Shown one piece after another: positions 1-8,908 of a stretch of DNA of 64,000 nt. Positions within the stretch are counted from its first letter, which is position 1. Each line of letters begins with the position of its first letter. The translations under genes and the position numbers were made by a program. This DNA comes from Pusillimonas sp. MFBS29 (GTDB lineage: Bacteria > Pseudomonadota > Gammaproteobacteria > Burkholderiales > Burkholderiaceae_B), in the NCBI RefSeq assembly GCF_020687695.1, contig NZ_JAJEWL010000004.1, forward strand, positions 1-64,000, in the 5' to 3' direction. The notes below the pieces were generated by a model, which was not told the origin of the DNA, ran no database searches, and saw only the letters and a program-made list of their open reading frames with translations.

Positions 1-30
1 CGCCTCGCCATCCCACCCTGAATCGGGAAA

Positions 31-104
31 CCCCGGCGGCAGCCGGGGTCGTAGCGCGTGAAGCCGGAGCGGCCCCACCCACACATGCCTTTCTTTAGAA
101 AGGC
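31..104 (-). terminator. Two small hairpins downstream of the first gene
   Basis: Two perfect 7-bp stems lie 3' of the minus-strand gene that ends at 154: CCCCGGC/GCCGGGG at 31-48 with a 4-base loop, and GCCTTTC/GAAAGGC at 87-104 with loop TTTA. On the minus strand the first is followed by TTTCCC, a poor U-tract, so it may be a weak terminator. Function is inferred from position only. Bases 1-30 show no gene that I can support. Confidence 0.3.
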
Positions 105-153
105 GAAATATCCCAGGGGAAAATACCGTACGTTAGAAAGAAGCCAAGCACAC

Positions 154-678
154 TCACCGCTCATCATGCGAATGAATCTGCAGCGCCTCCAGAAACCGTG
201 AAACCATGTTGTAAGTAGCAATCGTAGCCGTCAGCTCCACCAACTGCCGCGGCTCAAAAAACGGCCGGACCGCATCAAACACCGCATCAGGCACCTGCAC
301 CTGCCGCGTCATACTGTCGGTATAGGCCAACACCGCCCTTTCCTTATCGCTGAACAAATCCGAATCCTGCCAATGCGGCAAAGCATCAAGCTGAGCCTGC
401 GACATCCCCTCCTTCAGCGCAATCGGCGCATGCTGATCAGCCTCGTAAGGCGCACCATTCAAATGCGCAATCTGCATAATCACCATCTCACGCAGAGCAC
501 CATCCAGCGAATTATGATGACGTATGCCCGTAAGATGATTCAGCCAGCCACGCGCAACCGGCGGACTCTGCAACAACATCTGGTACAAATGCAACACACT
601 GCCGCGCTCCGCGACAATCTGCTCGACCAACGGACTGACCTCGGGATGCGTCAGATCGGCATAAGGTAAACGGGCCAT
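154..678 (-). CDS. Carboxymuconolactone decarboxylase/AhpD-like fold protein without cysteines
   Basis: This 174-residue protein resembles the carboxymuconolactone decarboxylase (CMD) family: an all-helical domain with the segment REMVIMQIAHLNGAPYE (about residues 63-79) followed by DQH, where AhpD-type members have their CxxC-x3-H peroxidase site. No cysteine occurs anywhere in the protein, so a thiol peroxidase role is unlikely; a decarboxylase or lyase-like role, or a purely structural role, remains open. It lies 32 bp downstream of the class III aminotransferase on the same strand and is probably co-transcribed with it, suggesting a step in the same catabolic pathway. The substrate cannot be told from sequence. 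The start ATG at 678 lies just after a GGAAG ribosome-binding sequence. Confidence 0.8.
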   Translation of the reverse strand: MARLPYADLTHPEVSPLVEQIVAERGSVLHLYQMLLQSPPVARGWLNHLTGIRHHNSLDGALREMVIMQIAHLNGAPYEADQHAPIALKEGMSQAQLDALPHWQDSDLFSDKERAVLAYTDSMTRQVQVPDAVFDAVRPFFEPRQLVELTATIATYNMVSRFLEALQIHSHDER

Positions 679-710
679 AGGGCTTCCTTGAACAATGACT
701 GCGCCGGCAA

Positions 711-2036
711 CTAAACCGGCAGCACTTGATTAACCGTGCGAACAAAGCGCGAAACAATCTCGGTGATATCAGACGGCTTGCAAATAAACGGCGGCGCCAG
801 CAACACATGATCGCCACGCACACCATCGATCGTGCCGCCCATAGGGTACATCAGCAGCCCATTTTGCATCGCTTGCTGCTTCAGCTTCGCATGCGTCTTT
901 TGCGCTGGATCCAGCGTAGCCTTGCTGGCCTTGTCCTGCACGAACTCCACACCCACAAACAGGCCGCGGCCACGGATATCGCCCACATTCGGATGATCGC
1001 CCAGCACACTGCGCAGCTCGGCACGTAACTGCTCGCCCCGCTGCTGCACATTGTCGAGCAGTTTGTCCTGCTCGATCACGCGCTGAACCGCCAGCGCTGC
1101 CGCGCAGGCCGTGGCATGACCCATATAGGTATGCCCGTGCTGGAAGAAGCCGCTGCCCGCCACAATCGCGTCGTAGATGCGGCTGCTGGCCACCATGGCG
1201 CCTATGGGCTGGTAGCCCGCGCCCAGGCCCTTTGCGATAGTGATGATATCGGGCACTACGCCATCTTCGGCGCAGGCAAACAAATGGCCTGTGCGCCCCA
1301 TGCCGGACATGACCTCGTCCAGTATCAACAACACGCCATGGCGGTCGCAAACCTCGCGTACCCGTTGCAGGTAGGCATTGACCGGAGCCAGTGCTCCTGC
1401 CGTGGCGCCCACGACGGTTTCTGCCACGAAGGCGGCCACGTTCTCGGCGCCCAGAGTCTGTATTTGCTGATCGAGCTCGAGGGCCAGGCGCTCGGCATAC
1501 TGCTCTTGTGTTTCGTCGGCACGCTGATCGCGATAGGGATAGCAAGGCGACACATGATGCGCTGGCACCAGCAGCGGCAGAAAGGGCTCGCGCCGCCATG
1601 CATTGCCGCCTATGGCCAGGGCCCCCAGCGTATTGCCGTGGTAGCTTTGGCGGCGTGCAATGAAATGGCGCCGCGTGGGCTGACCGATTTCGACAAAGTA
1701 CTGGCGCGCCAGCTTCAATGCCGCCTCGACCGCTTCGGAGCCACCCGACAGAAAGTAAATATGATTCAGGTCGCCGGGCGCGCGCTCGGCCAGGAAATCG
1801 GCCAGATCTTCGGCTGCCCGCGTGGTGAAGAAGGACGAATGTGCATAGGCCATTTCATCGAGCTGGTTCTTGATGGCCTGTATCACCACGGGATGCCCGT
1901 GACCCAAGCAGGAAACCGCCGCTCCGCCTGAAGCATCGATATACGATTTGTTGTCCTGGTCGAACAGCTCTATGCCCTGGCCGCGCACGGCAAAGGCAAG
2001 GTGCTGCTTGGGATTGCGATGAAATACATGTGACAT
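711..2036 (-). CDS. Class III (omega) PLP-dependent aminotransferase
   Basis: This 441-residue protein is a fold-type I, class III aminotransferase that moves an amino group from an amine or omega-amino acid to a keto acid in the cytoplasm. Visible landmarks are the phosphate-binding GGSEAVEAALK segment (98-108), the Asp of LILDEV (D240) that contacts the PLP pyridine nitrogen, and the Schiff-base lysine in TIAKGLGAGYQP (K269). Length is normal for the family. It heads a two-gene minus-strand unit with the CMD-like gene and is divergent from an RpiR regulator, which likely controls it. Close relatives are annotated as aspartate aminotransferase family proteins, but the true substrate is not predictable here. 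The nearby amidase and peptide transporter genes suggest amino-acid catabolism. Confidence 0.9.
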   Translation of the reverse strand: MSHVFHRNPKQHLAFAVRGQGIELFDQDNKSYIDASGGAAVSCLGHGHPVVIQAIKNQLDEMAYAHSSFFTTRAAEDLADFLAERAPGDLNHIYFLSGGSEAVEAALKLARQYFVEIGQPTRRHFIARRQSYHGNTLGALAIGGNAWRREPFLPLLVPAHHVSPCYPYRDQRADETQEQYAERLALELDQQIQTLGAENVAAFVAETVVGATAGALAPVNAYLQRVREVCDRHGVLLILDEVMSGMGRTGHLFACAEDGVVPDIITIAKGLGAGYQPIGAMVASSRIYDAIVAGSGFFQHGHTYMGHATACAAALAVQRVIEQDKLLDNVQQRGEQLRAELRSVLGDHPNVGDIRGRGLFVGVEFVQDKASKATLDPAQKTHAKLKQQAMQNGLLMYPMGGTIDGVRGDHVLLAPPFICKPSDITEIVSRFVRTVNQVLPV

Positions 2037-2143
2037 GACGGGCCCTGAATGGAAAGTGGTGGATGAATGTGGCTGCGCATGACGCGACAGGCAAAATTCA
2101 ACACTTGTTTCTCAAATCATATACTCTTCAACAAATAAATCAA

Positions 2144-2149
2144 TATAAT
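2144..2149 (+). promoter_or_regulatory. Possible -10 element of the rpiR-type gene
   Basis: A perfect TATAAT lies in the AT-rich 200-bp gap between the divergent aminotransferase and regulator genes, about 92 bp before the regulator start. No good -35 hexamer is found at 16-18 bp, so this is a tentative call. The rest of the gap (2037-2222) holds no gene. Confidence 0.3.
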
Positions 2150-2240
2150 CGGGTCATGCTTCGCTGACCGCGCCCGGGTACGTTGCAGTTTCCTGACACC
2201 CGGGCCGGCCCGCACCCATCCTTTGATGCAAGGCTACGCT

Positions 2241-3134
2241 ATGCCCAAGTCCTCATCCCGGTCTGTAAAAGACGCCGCTCCCGCCAGCCTGGAAGCCCTC
2301 ACGGCCCGCATCCAGCGCGACTTTGCGCAGATGACGCCCCAATTCCAGGTGGGCGCCCGCCATCTGCTGGAGTTTCCGCTCGAGATCCCGCTGGCCTCGA
2401 TGCGCAAGATTGCCGGGCAGGCGGGTGTGCAGCCTGCCACACTGGTTCGTCTGGCCAAGTCGCTGGGCTATGAGGGCTGGCAGGAACTGAAAGATGTTTT
2501 CGTGCGATCATTGCAGCGTGGTCCCGAGCGCTACGCCGACCGGGCACGCAGGCTGCAGCATGGCAGGCGTACGGGCAATGCCTTGAGCCGCGCCGTTGAG
2601 GCCCAGTCCGACAATATCCACCGCATTCAGGCCAATAACGCCGAGCGCCTGCCCGCAGCGCTGCAACTGTTGTCGCGCGCACGGCAGGTGTATGTGGCAG
2701 GCTTTCGGGCATCATTTGCGTCGGCTTTCCTGTTCCAGTACCAATATCGTCTGTTCCGTACTTCCGTCACACTGCTGCGTGGTGATGCCGGCACCCTGGA
2801 AATGGAGCTGCGCGCCTTGGGCAAGGACGACACGGTCGTGCTGGTCGGCTTCGCACCTTATTCGCGCGAGGCATTGCGGGTAGCACAGGCCGCACAGCAG
2901 GCCGGCAGCCGCGTGCTGGCCATTTGCGACAGTGCCGTCGCCCCCATCGCCTTGAATGCCGACTGCGTGCTGCTGTTTTCCACCGACACGCCCTCTTTCT
3001 TTCCCTCCAGCACGGCCGCGACGGCTCTGATAGAGTTGCTCATAGAGCAGTTGCTGACCAAGGCAGGCAAGCAAGCCATCAAACGTATCGAGGCCGCCGA
3101 GGAACAACTGCACCAAACCGGCGCCTACCTATAA
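2241..3134 (+). CDS. MurR/RpiR family transcriptional regulator
   Basis: The protein has an N-terminal RpiR-type helix-turn-helix (about residues 10-85; the segment MRKIAGQAGVQPATLVRLAKSLGY is the HTH) and a C-terminal SIS sugar-isomerase-like effector domain (about 125-280). It probably binds operator DNA between itself and the divergent aminotransferase gene and responds to a small ligand. ATG at 2241 is preferred because AAGG sits 7 bases before it; ATG at 2226 or TTG at 2223 would add up to six residues. The C45-type hydrolase starts 22 bp downstream on the same strand, so the two are probably co-transcribed. RpiR proteins often control sugar-phosphate use, but amino-acid loci are also known; the effector here is unknown. 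Confidence 0.85.
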   Translation: MPKSSSRSVKDAAPASLEALTARIQRDFAQMTPQFQVGARHLLEFPLEIPLASMRKIAGQAGVQPATLVRLAKSLGYEGWQELKDVFVRSLQRGPERYADRARRLQHGRRTGNALSRAVEAQSDNIHRIQANNAERLPAALQLLSRARQVYVAGFRASFASAFLFQYQYRLFRTSVTLLRGDAGTLEMELRALGKDDTVVLVGFAPYSREALRVAQAAQQAGSRVLAICDSAVAPIALNADCVLLFSTDTPSFFPSSTAATALIELLIEQLLTKAGKQAIKRIEAAEEQLHQTGAYL

Positions 3135-3156
3135 TTTATCTGGCAAGGAATACAAC

Positions 3157-4170
3157 ATGTTGTCACTGGTTGAACTATCCGGCTCACCGTTCAGCGTGGG
3201 CAGCACCCTGGGCAAATTCGGCGCCCCGGCGGCTCATGATTACCTGATCCATTCCGAGTCATGGGCCAGCGTCATGGCATGGCGTGGCAGCGATGCAGCC
3301 GCCTCCATGCTGGCTCTGGTCGATGCCCATTTCCCGCAAATACGCCAGGAACTCGAAGGGCTGGCCAGCGGTCTGGAACTGCCCTTTGAAGATGTTTTCC
3401 TGTGGAATTGCCGGGGTGACCTGTGGTCCATGCCTCCCGATGGCTGCACCACCGTGCAGTTGCCGGGCCGGCAGCCGCGCATCACTCACAACGAAGATGG
3501 CGATCCGGGGTTTGCCGGGCATTGCGGCCTGGGCCTGTTCAGGCCCGACAACGGGCCGGCGTTTGCGTCGTTCCTGTACCCTGCTTCTATCCCCGGACAC
3601 ACATTTGCGGTGACTGCGCACGGTCTGGCCATGACGGTCAATAACCTGCGCTCGCGTCAGATCACAGCCGGCGTTCCCCGTATGGTTATCACGCGCGCCA
3701 TCCTGAACCAGACGCGTCTTGAAAACGCCCTGACACTGCTGCGCAGCACGGCCAAGTCCGGCGGTTTTCACCTGAGCCTGGCACAAAGCGGCCAGCCCGA
3801 TCTGTACACGGTGGAATTCAATGCGCTGGGCGTATCAACCTTTACACTGACCAAGCCCGCGCTGCACGCCAATCACCTGATCCACCCATTCATGCGCGAT
3901 CATGCGCAGCTGATCACCGATTCATCGCGCTACCGCCAGGAGCGCGGCAATGCCCTGCTGGCCCAGGGGGTGAATGATCCTTTGCGGATTCTGGCCGATC
4001 AGGAAAACAAGGTATTTCCGATTTATCGCAACGCCCCCGACGACAGCGATAACGAGAACACCATGGCCACCGCCGATCTGCACATAGGTGCCGGCCAGGT
4101 CGACTGGTGTGTGTACGAACAACCGGGCGAACCGCCCCGGTATCGCCTGACGGACGCCAGTCTGGTTTAG
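3157..4170 (+). CDS. C45-type Ntn hydrolase / acyl-CoA:6-APA acyltransferase-like protein
   Basis: This 337-residue protein resembles the C45 peptidase / isopenicillin-N acyltransferase family, N-terminal-nucleophile enzymes that cut or transfer acyl groups at amide bonds. The expected autocatalytic cysteine lies in DGCTT (C97), followed by the THNEDGD segment (about 110-116) that in this family contributes the Asn/Asp active-site residues. If processed, C97 would become the new N-terminus. AAGGAA precedes the ATG. It follows the RpiR gene closely and runs convergently to the N-formylglutamate amidohydrolase. Together with that enzyme and the peptide transporter it suggests breakdown of an N-acylated amino acid or small peptide. 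The actual substrate is not shown by sequence; beta-lactam chemistry should not be assumed. Confidence 0.8.
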   Translation: MLSLVELSGSPFSVGSTLGKFGAPAAHDYLIHSESWASVMAWRGSDAAASMLALVDAHFPQIRQELEGLASGLELPFEDVFLWNCRGDLWSMPPDGCTTVQLPGRQPRITHNEDGDPGFAGHCGLGLFRPDNGPAFASFLYPASIPGHTFAVTAHGLAMTVNNLRSRQITAGVPRMVITRAILNQTRLENALTLLRSTAKSGGFHLSLAQSGQPDLYTVEFNALGVSTFTLTKPALHANHLIHPFMRDHAQLITDSSRYRQERGNALLAQGVNDPLRILADQENKVFPIYRNAPDDSDNENTMATADLHIGAGQVDWCVYEQPGEPPRYRLTDASLV

Positions 4171-4188
4171 GCGTGCCAGGCGCAGGCG

Positions 4189-5049
4189 CTAGATCGAATT
4201 CCTGACAAACTCGGCCACGGCTGCACTCAGATCGGTCAGATCGTTCTGCAGCTTCTCGAAGTTGGCGCTTTTCCCGTAATCGGTCTCGCCCATATAAAGG
4301 GCCCGGTTTACTTCTATCTGCAGGCTGTGCCGGTTTTCTTGCGGCCGGCCCATGCGTGCAATCAGCGCCACACCCTTGAAGGGATCGTTGCGTGCGACGG
4401 TGTAACCGCGCTCAACCAGGAAGTCTTCAATTACGCCGATAAAAGTGGGATCGCAGGTCGTGCCGTCACGATCGCCCAGCACAAAATCAGCCAGCGGCTT
4501 GTCACTGGCAATCTCCAGAATTTCGTATGAGTTGGACGGCATGGAGTGCAGGTTCAGATGCCAGACCACACCAAACTTCTCATGGGCGGCCTCGATTTGC
4601 CGGCCCAGGGCTTCGTGATAAGGCTGATGGTAGTCGGCGATGCGGCTCTCGACCTCGGAAACCCAGAGCTTGTGATCGTAAATGGGCTGGGTGCGTCCCT
4701 TGGTCCAGATCAGTCCGTGGCCCAGCCTGGATTTCTCGGTAGGATGCAGGTCTGTGGGCCAGGGTTCGGCCAGAATATTAGGATCGATATCATCGACATC
4801 GCGATTGGGATCGATATAGGAACGCGGGAAGTTGGCAGCCAGCAAAACGCCACCTGCCGACGGTATGGCCCGCCACAGTTCGTGCACGTAGGTATCTTCT
4901 GCAGAGCGCAGCTCAGAGACCGGTATGCTGAACTGAAAATCGGCCGGATAGCAGGTACCGCTATGAGGCGAATCACATACCAGCGGAATGGCAGTGCTGG
5001 TGGGTAACGACAGCTCGTAAGGCGCAAAATCCGAGTCGGCAAATTTCAT
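4189..5049 (-). CDS. N-formylglutamate amidohydrolase family protein
   Basis: This 286-residue protein matches the N-formylglutamate amidohydrolase (FGase/HutG-type) family, zinc hydrolases that release formate or another acyl group from N-acyl amino acids. Visible motifs are CDSPHSG near residue 28, the NFPRSYIDPNRDVDD segment and the later LNLHSMPS, which carry likely metal-binding His/Asp and substrate-binding Arg residues. The start at 5049 is chosen because GGAGAC lies just before it and its ATG overlaps the stop of the upstream ATPase gene (ATGA), the usual sign of translational coupling. It is the last gene of the first dipeptide-type ABC operon. No hut genes are present, so an acyl-amino-acid or formyl-peptide role is more likely than histidine degradation. 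Confidence 0.85.
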   Translation of the reverse strand: MKFADSDFAPYELSLPTSTAIPLVCDSPHSGTCYPADFQFSIPVSELRSAEDTYVHELWRAIPSAGGVLLAANFPRSYIDPNRDVDDIDPNILAEPWPTDLHPTEKSRLGHGLIWTKGRTQPIYDHKLWVSEVESRIADYHQPYHEALGRQIEAAHEKFGVVWHLNLHSMPSNSYEILEIASDKPLADFVLGDRDGTTCDPTFIGVIEDFLVERGYTVARNDPFKGVALIARMGRPQENRHSLQIEVNRALYMGETDYGKSANFEKLQNDLTDLSAAVAEFVRNSI

Positions 5050-6062
5050 GGTGTCTCCTGGTTCAAGTGACAGGCGCTCAGGTGTTCGACAGTGCCCGTA
5101 TGGATGGCGCGTAGCAAGGGACGTTCCACCTTGCACCGATCCATGACCTTGGGACAACGCGGGTGAAATGGGCAACCCGAAGGCGGGTCTATGGGCGAAG
5201 GCAGTTCGCCCTTGATGGGATCAAACTGGCGCCTTCCGGTGCGCAGCACGGGCAGTTCCTTGATCAGGGCCTGCGTATACGGATGATTGGCACGGCTGAA
5301 GATGGTGTCGGTATCGGCCAGCTCGACGATGCGGCCCAGATACATGATGGCCACACGGTCGGAAATATGGCTGACCACGCCCAGGTTGTGGCTGATGAAA
5401 ATATAGGTCAGGTCGAATTCCTGGCGCAATTTTATAAACAGGTTCAGCACCTGGGCCTGAATGGATACATCAAGCGCGGCCACGGCCTCGTCACACACAA
5501 TGACCGATGGCTTCAGGGCAAGCGCCCGCGCCACGCCTATGCGCTGACGCTGACCACCCGAGAACTGGTGCGGGTAGCGAAAGCGATAGTCCGGGTCCAG
5601 ACCCACTTTCTGCATTAGTCCGGTCACGTAGGACTCTTTGTCTGCGCGCTTGATCAGGCCGTGCGCCACGGGACCTTCACCGATGATGTCCAGTACGCGC
5701 ATGCGCGGATTCAATGACGAGAAAGGATCCTGGAAAATCATCTGCACGCCCAGTTCGTACTCGCGCCGGCGCGCACCGGACAAGGTTTCGACGGGCACGC
5801 CCTTGTACAGCACCTGGCCGCCGGTGGGCGGCAAAATGCCGGTCAGCATGCGACCCAGGGTTGACTTGCCGCAGCCCGACTCACCCACCAGTCCTATAAC
5901 CTCGCCGGCCCGGATGTTCAGGTCAACCCCGGCCACGGCCAGAACGGAACGGGGAGGACCGCCGCCCTTGATCAGCCGCCCGATCCGCTCAACAAAATCT
6001 ACCGGCTGGCTGTAGCGGCGCTGCACATCTTTCAGGCTTAAGATCATTTCGGTATCGCTCAT
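5046..6062 (-). CDS. Dipeptide/oligopeptide ABC transporter ATPase, DppF/OppF type (operon 1)
   Basis: This ABC ATPase of about 338 residues has Walker [10 protein letters not shown], signature SGGQRQRIG, Walker [13 protein letters not shown] and the C-terminal oligopeptide-transporter extension with the Cys-rich [11 protein letters not shown] segment that in this family can carry an iron-sulfur cluster. It powers import by the two permeases encoded upstream, at the inner face of the membrane. The start at 6062 overlaps the stop of the DppD-type gene (ATGA) and gives the normal family N-terminus with [13 protein letters not shown]. It is followed by an overlapping N-formylglutamate amidohydrolase gene. 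Substrate specificity is set by the binding protein and is unknown. Confidence 0.93.
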   Translation of the reverse strand: MSDTEMILSLKDVQRRYSQPVDFVERIGRLIKGGGPPRSVLAVAGVDLNIRAGEVIGLVGESGCGKSTLGRMLTGILPPTGGQVLYKGVPVETLSGARRREYELGVQMIFQDPFSSLNPRMRVLDIIGEGPVAHGLIKRADKESYVTGLMQKVGLDPDYRFRYPHQFSGGQRQRIGVARALALKPSVIVCDEAVAALDVSIQAQVLNLFIKLRQEFDLTYIFISHNLGVVSHISDRVAIMYLGRIVELADTDTIFSRANHPYTQALIKELPVLRTGRRQFDPIKGELPSPIDPPSGCPFHPRCPKVMDRCKVERPLLRAIHTGTVEHLSACHLNQETP

Positions 6063-7039
6063 GCCTGTTCCCCCTTGTGCCAGCAGCTGACCCAGTGTCC
6101 CGGTGCAGTCTCTTCGAGCACAGGCGGATTCACGCACTGCAGGCTGGCGCGATAGCAACGCGCCTGGAAGGGACAGCCGGGAGGCAGATCCAGCAAGGAA
6201 GGCGTAGAGCCGGGTATCTGGAACAGGTCCTTACCACGCGTGTCGACCGACGGTATGGAAGAAATCAGACCATGCGTGTAAGGATGTTGTGCGCCCCCGA
6301 TGATCTGCCCTGTCGGGCCGGTTTCAACAATACGACCGGCATACATCACCGCCAGGCGGTCCGCCAATCCGGACACGATGGCAAGATCGTGGGTAATCCA
6401 GATCAGTGCAGTACCCAGTTCACGGCACAGCTTTTGTACTTCGTACAGAATCTGGCCCTGTATGGTGACGTCCAGTGCCGTAGTGGGCTCGTCGGCAATA
6501 ATGAGCCTGGGCTCATTCAGCAAGGCAATGGCAATCGCAATGCGCTGGCGCATGCCGCCCGATAACTGATGCGGATACACCAGCAACCTGTCGGCCGGCG
6601 ATGGAATGCCCACCATGCCCAGTACCTGTATGGCACGATCGCGCGCCGCCTTGCGCGAGACCCGCTTGTGCGCCCTGATGGCTTCTATCATCTGGGTATC
6701 CACACGCAAGGTGGGATTGAGCGTCATCATGGGATCCTGAAAGATCATGGCCATGTCGCGCCCGCGCAAGCGGCGGTATTCTTCGTCGGGCAAGGACTGC
6801 AGGTCTTGTCCGTTGAAATACAGGCGCTCGGCCTGCATGCGGCCCGGCTCGTCGACCAGTTTCATCAGGGAAAAGCCGGTAATGCTCTTGCCCGATCCCG
6901 ACTCGCCGACCAGCCCCAGAATTTCGCCGTGCTGCAGCTGCAGCGACACGCCGTCAACGGCCTTCACGATACCCGCACGCGTGTGGAACCACGTTTTAAG
7001 GCCCTGCACATCCAGCAATAAAGAGGAAGTTGCTGTCAT
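6059..7039 (-). CDS. Dipeptide/oligopeptide ABC transporter ATPase, DppD/OppD type (operon 1)
   Basis: This 326-residue ABC ATPase has Walker A GESGSGKS, the signature SGGMRQRIA, Walker [13 protein letters not shown], the H-loop WITHD and the C-terminal DppD extension with PPGCPFQARCY. It pairs with the neighbouring DppF-type subunit to form a heterodimeric motor. The gene starts 3 bp after the DppC-type permease stop and its end overlaps the next ATPase by 4 bp, so the whole set is one operon. Sequence and order match the second operon at 16327-17310, indicating duplication. Confidence 0.93.
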   Translation of the reverse strand: MTATSSLLLDVQGLKTWFHTRAGIVKAVDGVSLQLQHGEILGLVGESGSGKSITGFSLMKLVDEPGRMQAERLYFNGQDLQSLPDEEYRRLRGRDMAMIFQDPMMTLNPTLRVDTQMIEAIRAHKRVSRKAARDRAIQVLGMVGIPSPADRLLVYPHQLSGGMRQRIAIAIALLNEPRLIIADEPTTALDVTIQGQILYEVQKLCRELGTALIWITHDLAIVSGLADRLAVMYAGRIVETGPTGQIIGGAQHPYTHGLISSIPSVDTRGKDLFQIPGSTPSLLDLPPGCPFQARCYRASLQCVNPPVLEETAPGHWVSCWHKGEQA

Positions 7040-7042
7040 GGC

Positions 7043-7921
7043 CTAAATCTCGTTGCGCGGGTTAAGGATGTCGCGCAGATGATCACCCACCAGATTGATG
7101 GCGATGACCACCAGCGCCAGCGCAATACCCGGGAAGAAGGAAATCCAGTAATTGCCCGACATCATGAACTCAAAACCATTGGAAATCAGCATGCCCAGCG
7201 AAGGCTCGGTAACGGGTACGCCAACGCCAAGGAACGACAAGGTGGCTTCCAGCGCGATGGCGTGTGCCAGGTCTATGGTGGCAATGACCATAAGCGGCGG
7301 AATACAGTTGGGGAAGACATGGCGCCACAGAATGCGCGGCCACGACAGCGACATGCAGCGCGCGGCCTCGACATATTCCTTGTTGCGCTCGACGATGGCC
7401 GCACCGCGTGCCGCCCTTGCAAAGTAGGCCCACTGCACGGCGATCAGCGCGTAGATGACCTTGTCTACCCCTTTGCCCAGCACCGCCAGCAGAACCAGCG
7501 CCAGAAGAATGGATGGAAAGGACAGCTGAATATCGACGATGCGCATCAGCAGCGCATCGGTACGCCCGCCGAAGTACGCCGAAATCAGCCCCACTGCGGC
7601 GCCGATCAGAAACGCCACCGACACCGAGACAAACCCCACGAACAGACTGATGCGCAAGCCGTACAGTATGGCCGAGAACACATCGCGCGCCTGCCCGTCG
7701 GTGCCCAGCCAGTAGGTCATGCTTTCGTCCATATTGGTGCTGCCGGGCGGCATCTTGGAATCGAAGATATCCAGGGTGGCGATATCGAAAGGATTCTGCG
7801 GCGCTATCCAGGGCGCGAAAATCGCCAGCAGCAGAAAAACCATCAGCAGCAGCAAACCCAATACCGCAAGCTTGCTGGCGTAGAACTGTGCAATGAATAT
7901 ACGGAGCTGGCTATCCTTCAT
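7043..7921 (-). CDS. Dipeptide-type ABC transporter permease, DppC type (operon 1)
   Basis: This 292-residue inner-membrane permease has the DppC layout: one N-terminal membrane helix (about 18-36), a periplasmic loop with MTYWLGTDGQARDVFS, then five further helices. The EAA loop that contacts the ATPases is visible as EAARCMSLSWPRILWRHVFPN. It forms the translocation channel with the DppB-type protein, whose stop codon it overlaps (ATGA). The conserved AHAIALEATLSFLGVG motif near the C-terminus is typical of the family. The substrate is likely a di- or oligopeptide or a modified amino acid. Confidence 0.92.
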   Translation of the reverse strand: MKDSQLRIFIAQFYASKLAVLGLLLLMVFLLLAIFAPWIAPQNPFDIATLDIFDSKMPPGSTNMDESMTYWLGTDGQARDVFSAILYGLRISLFVGFVSVSVAFLIGAAVGLISAYFGGRTDALLMRIVDIQLSFPSILLALVLLAVLGKGVDKVIYALIAVQWAYFARAARGAAIVERNKEYVEAARCMSLSWPRILWRHVFPNCIPPLMVIATIDLAHAIALEATLSFLGVGVPVTEPSLGMLISNGFEFMMSGNYWISFFPGIALALVVIAINLVGDHLRDILNPRNEI

Positions 7922-8892
7922 GCGCTCCCTCCGAGGCGTACGCGCGGATCGAGCACGGTATAGGCAATATCAACGATAAGATTAAGCATGGCCAGGAACA
8001 CCACGGTCAGCATCAGATAGGCCACCACCACAGGTCTGTCCAGGGTGATGATGGAATCGATCAGCAGCTTGCCCATGCCCGGCCATGAAAACACCGTTTC
8101 GGTAACCACAGCAAACGCAAAGACCTGGCCAAATTCCAGTCCGCCTATGGTCACGATGGGAATCAGGATATTTTTCAGCAAATGCACGCCCAGCACGCGC
8201 CGCTCGGACAAGCCTTTGGCACGGGCGAACTTGATGTAGTCCAGTGGCAGACACTCGCGCGTGGCCGCTCGCGTAACGCGAATGATCAGCGCACACTTGG
8301 CTACGGCAATGGTTGAGGCCGGCAGTATCAGATTCTTGAAGCCTTCCCAGTTGAAGATGCTGAGCTGTATGGGGCCATAGCTTTCAACCGGCCCGCGTCC
8401 GCCGGCCGGCAACCAGCCCAGCATGACGGCAAACAGCATGATCAGCATCAGGCCCACCCAGAAATTGGGCAGCGAGAATCCCAGCACCGACCCGGCCATA
8501 ATGCCACGCGCGCTCTTGCCGCCTGGCTTGAGGCCGGCGTAAATGCCCAGAGGCACACCTATGACCAACGACAGAAACATGGCCAGGGTGGCCAGCTCCA
8601 GCGTGGCCGGCATGCGCTCGAGGATCAGGCGCATAGCCGACTCACCGGTCAGGAAGCTGGCACCGAAATCCAGGTGTACCGCCTTACTGAGGAAAATGGC
8701 GTATTGCCGCCATAGCGGCAGGTCGAGCCCGAAGTTCTGACGTATGAGCTCGCGCTCAGCGTCAGTGGCTTCGGGGCTGGCCAGCATGTCGACCGGGTCG
8801 CCGACCAGATAAAGGCCGCCGAACACCAGACCCGACATGACCAGCACTACGACCAGCGTTTGCAGCAGACGACGAACAATGGTCGCGAACAC
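7918..8892 (-). CDS. Dipeptide-type ABC transporter permease, DppB type (operon 1)
   Basis: This 324-residue permease of the DppB family has six predicted membrane helices, the N-terminal FATIVRRLLQTLVVVLVMS segment and the family motif FSWPGMGKLLIDSI near residue 270. The EAA loop is around residues 215-235 (YIKFARAKGLSERRVLGVHLLKN). It follows the binding-protein gene by 16 bp and overlaps the DppC gene by 4 bp. With its partner it forms the membrane pore of the importer. Length and topology are normal. Confidence 0.92.
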   Translation of the reverse strand: MFATIVRRLLQTLVVVLVMSGLVFGGLYLVGDPVDMLASPEATDAERELIRQNFGLDLPLWRQYAIFLSKAVHLDFGASFLTGESAMRLILERMPATLELATLAMFLSLVIGVPLGIYAGLKPGGKSARGIMAGSVLGFSLPNFWVGLMLIMLFAVMLGWLPAGGRGPVESYGPIQLSIFNWEGFKNLILPASTIAVAKCALIIRVTRAATRECLPLDYIKFARAKGLSERRVLGVHLLKNILIPIVTIGGLEFGQVFAFAVVTETVFSWPGMGKLLIDSIITLDRPVVVAYLMLTVVFLAMLNLIVDIAYTVLDPRVRLGGSA

Positions 8893-8908
8893 TGGTTACG
8901 CTACCCGC

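Noticed and set aside
1116-1931. Plus-strand frame of 271 codons opposite the aminotransferase
   Set aside because: The aminotransferase frame has all PLP motifs; the antisense frame has none.
3157-4170. Calling the C45-type gene a penicillin acyltransferase
   Set aside because: Only the fold-level similarity is visible; nothing in the context points to beta-lactam synthesis.
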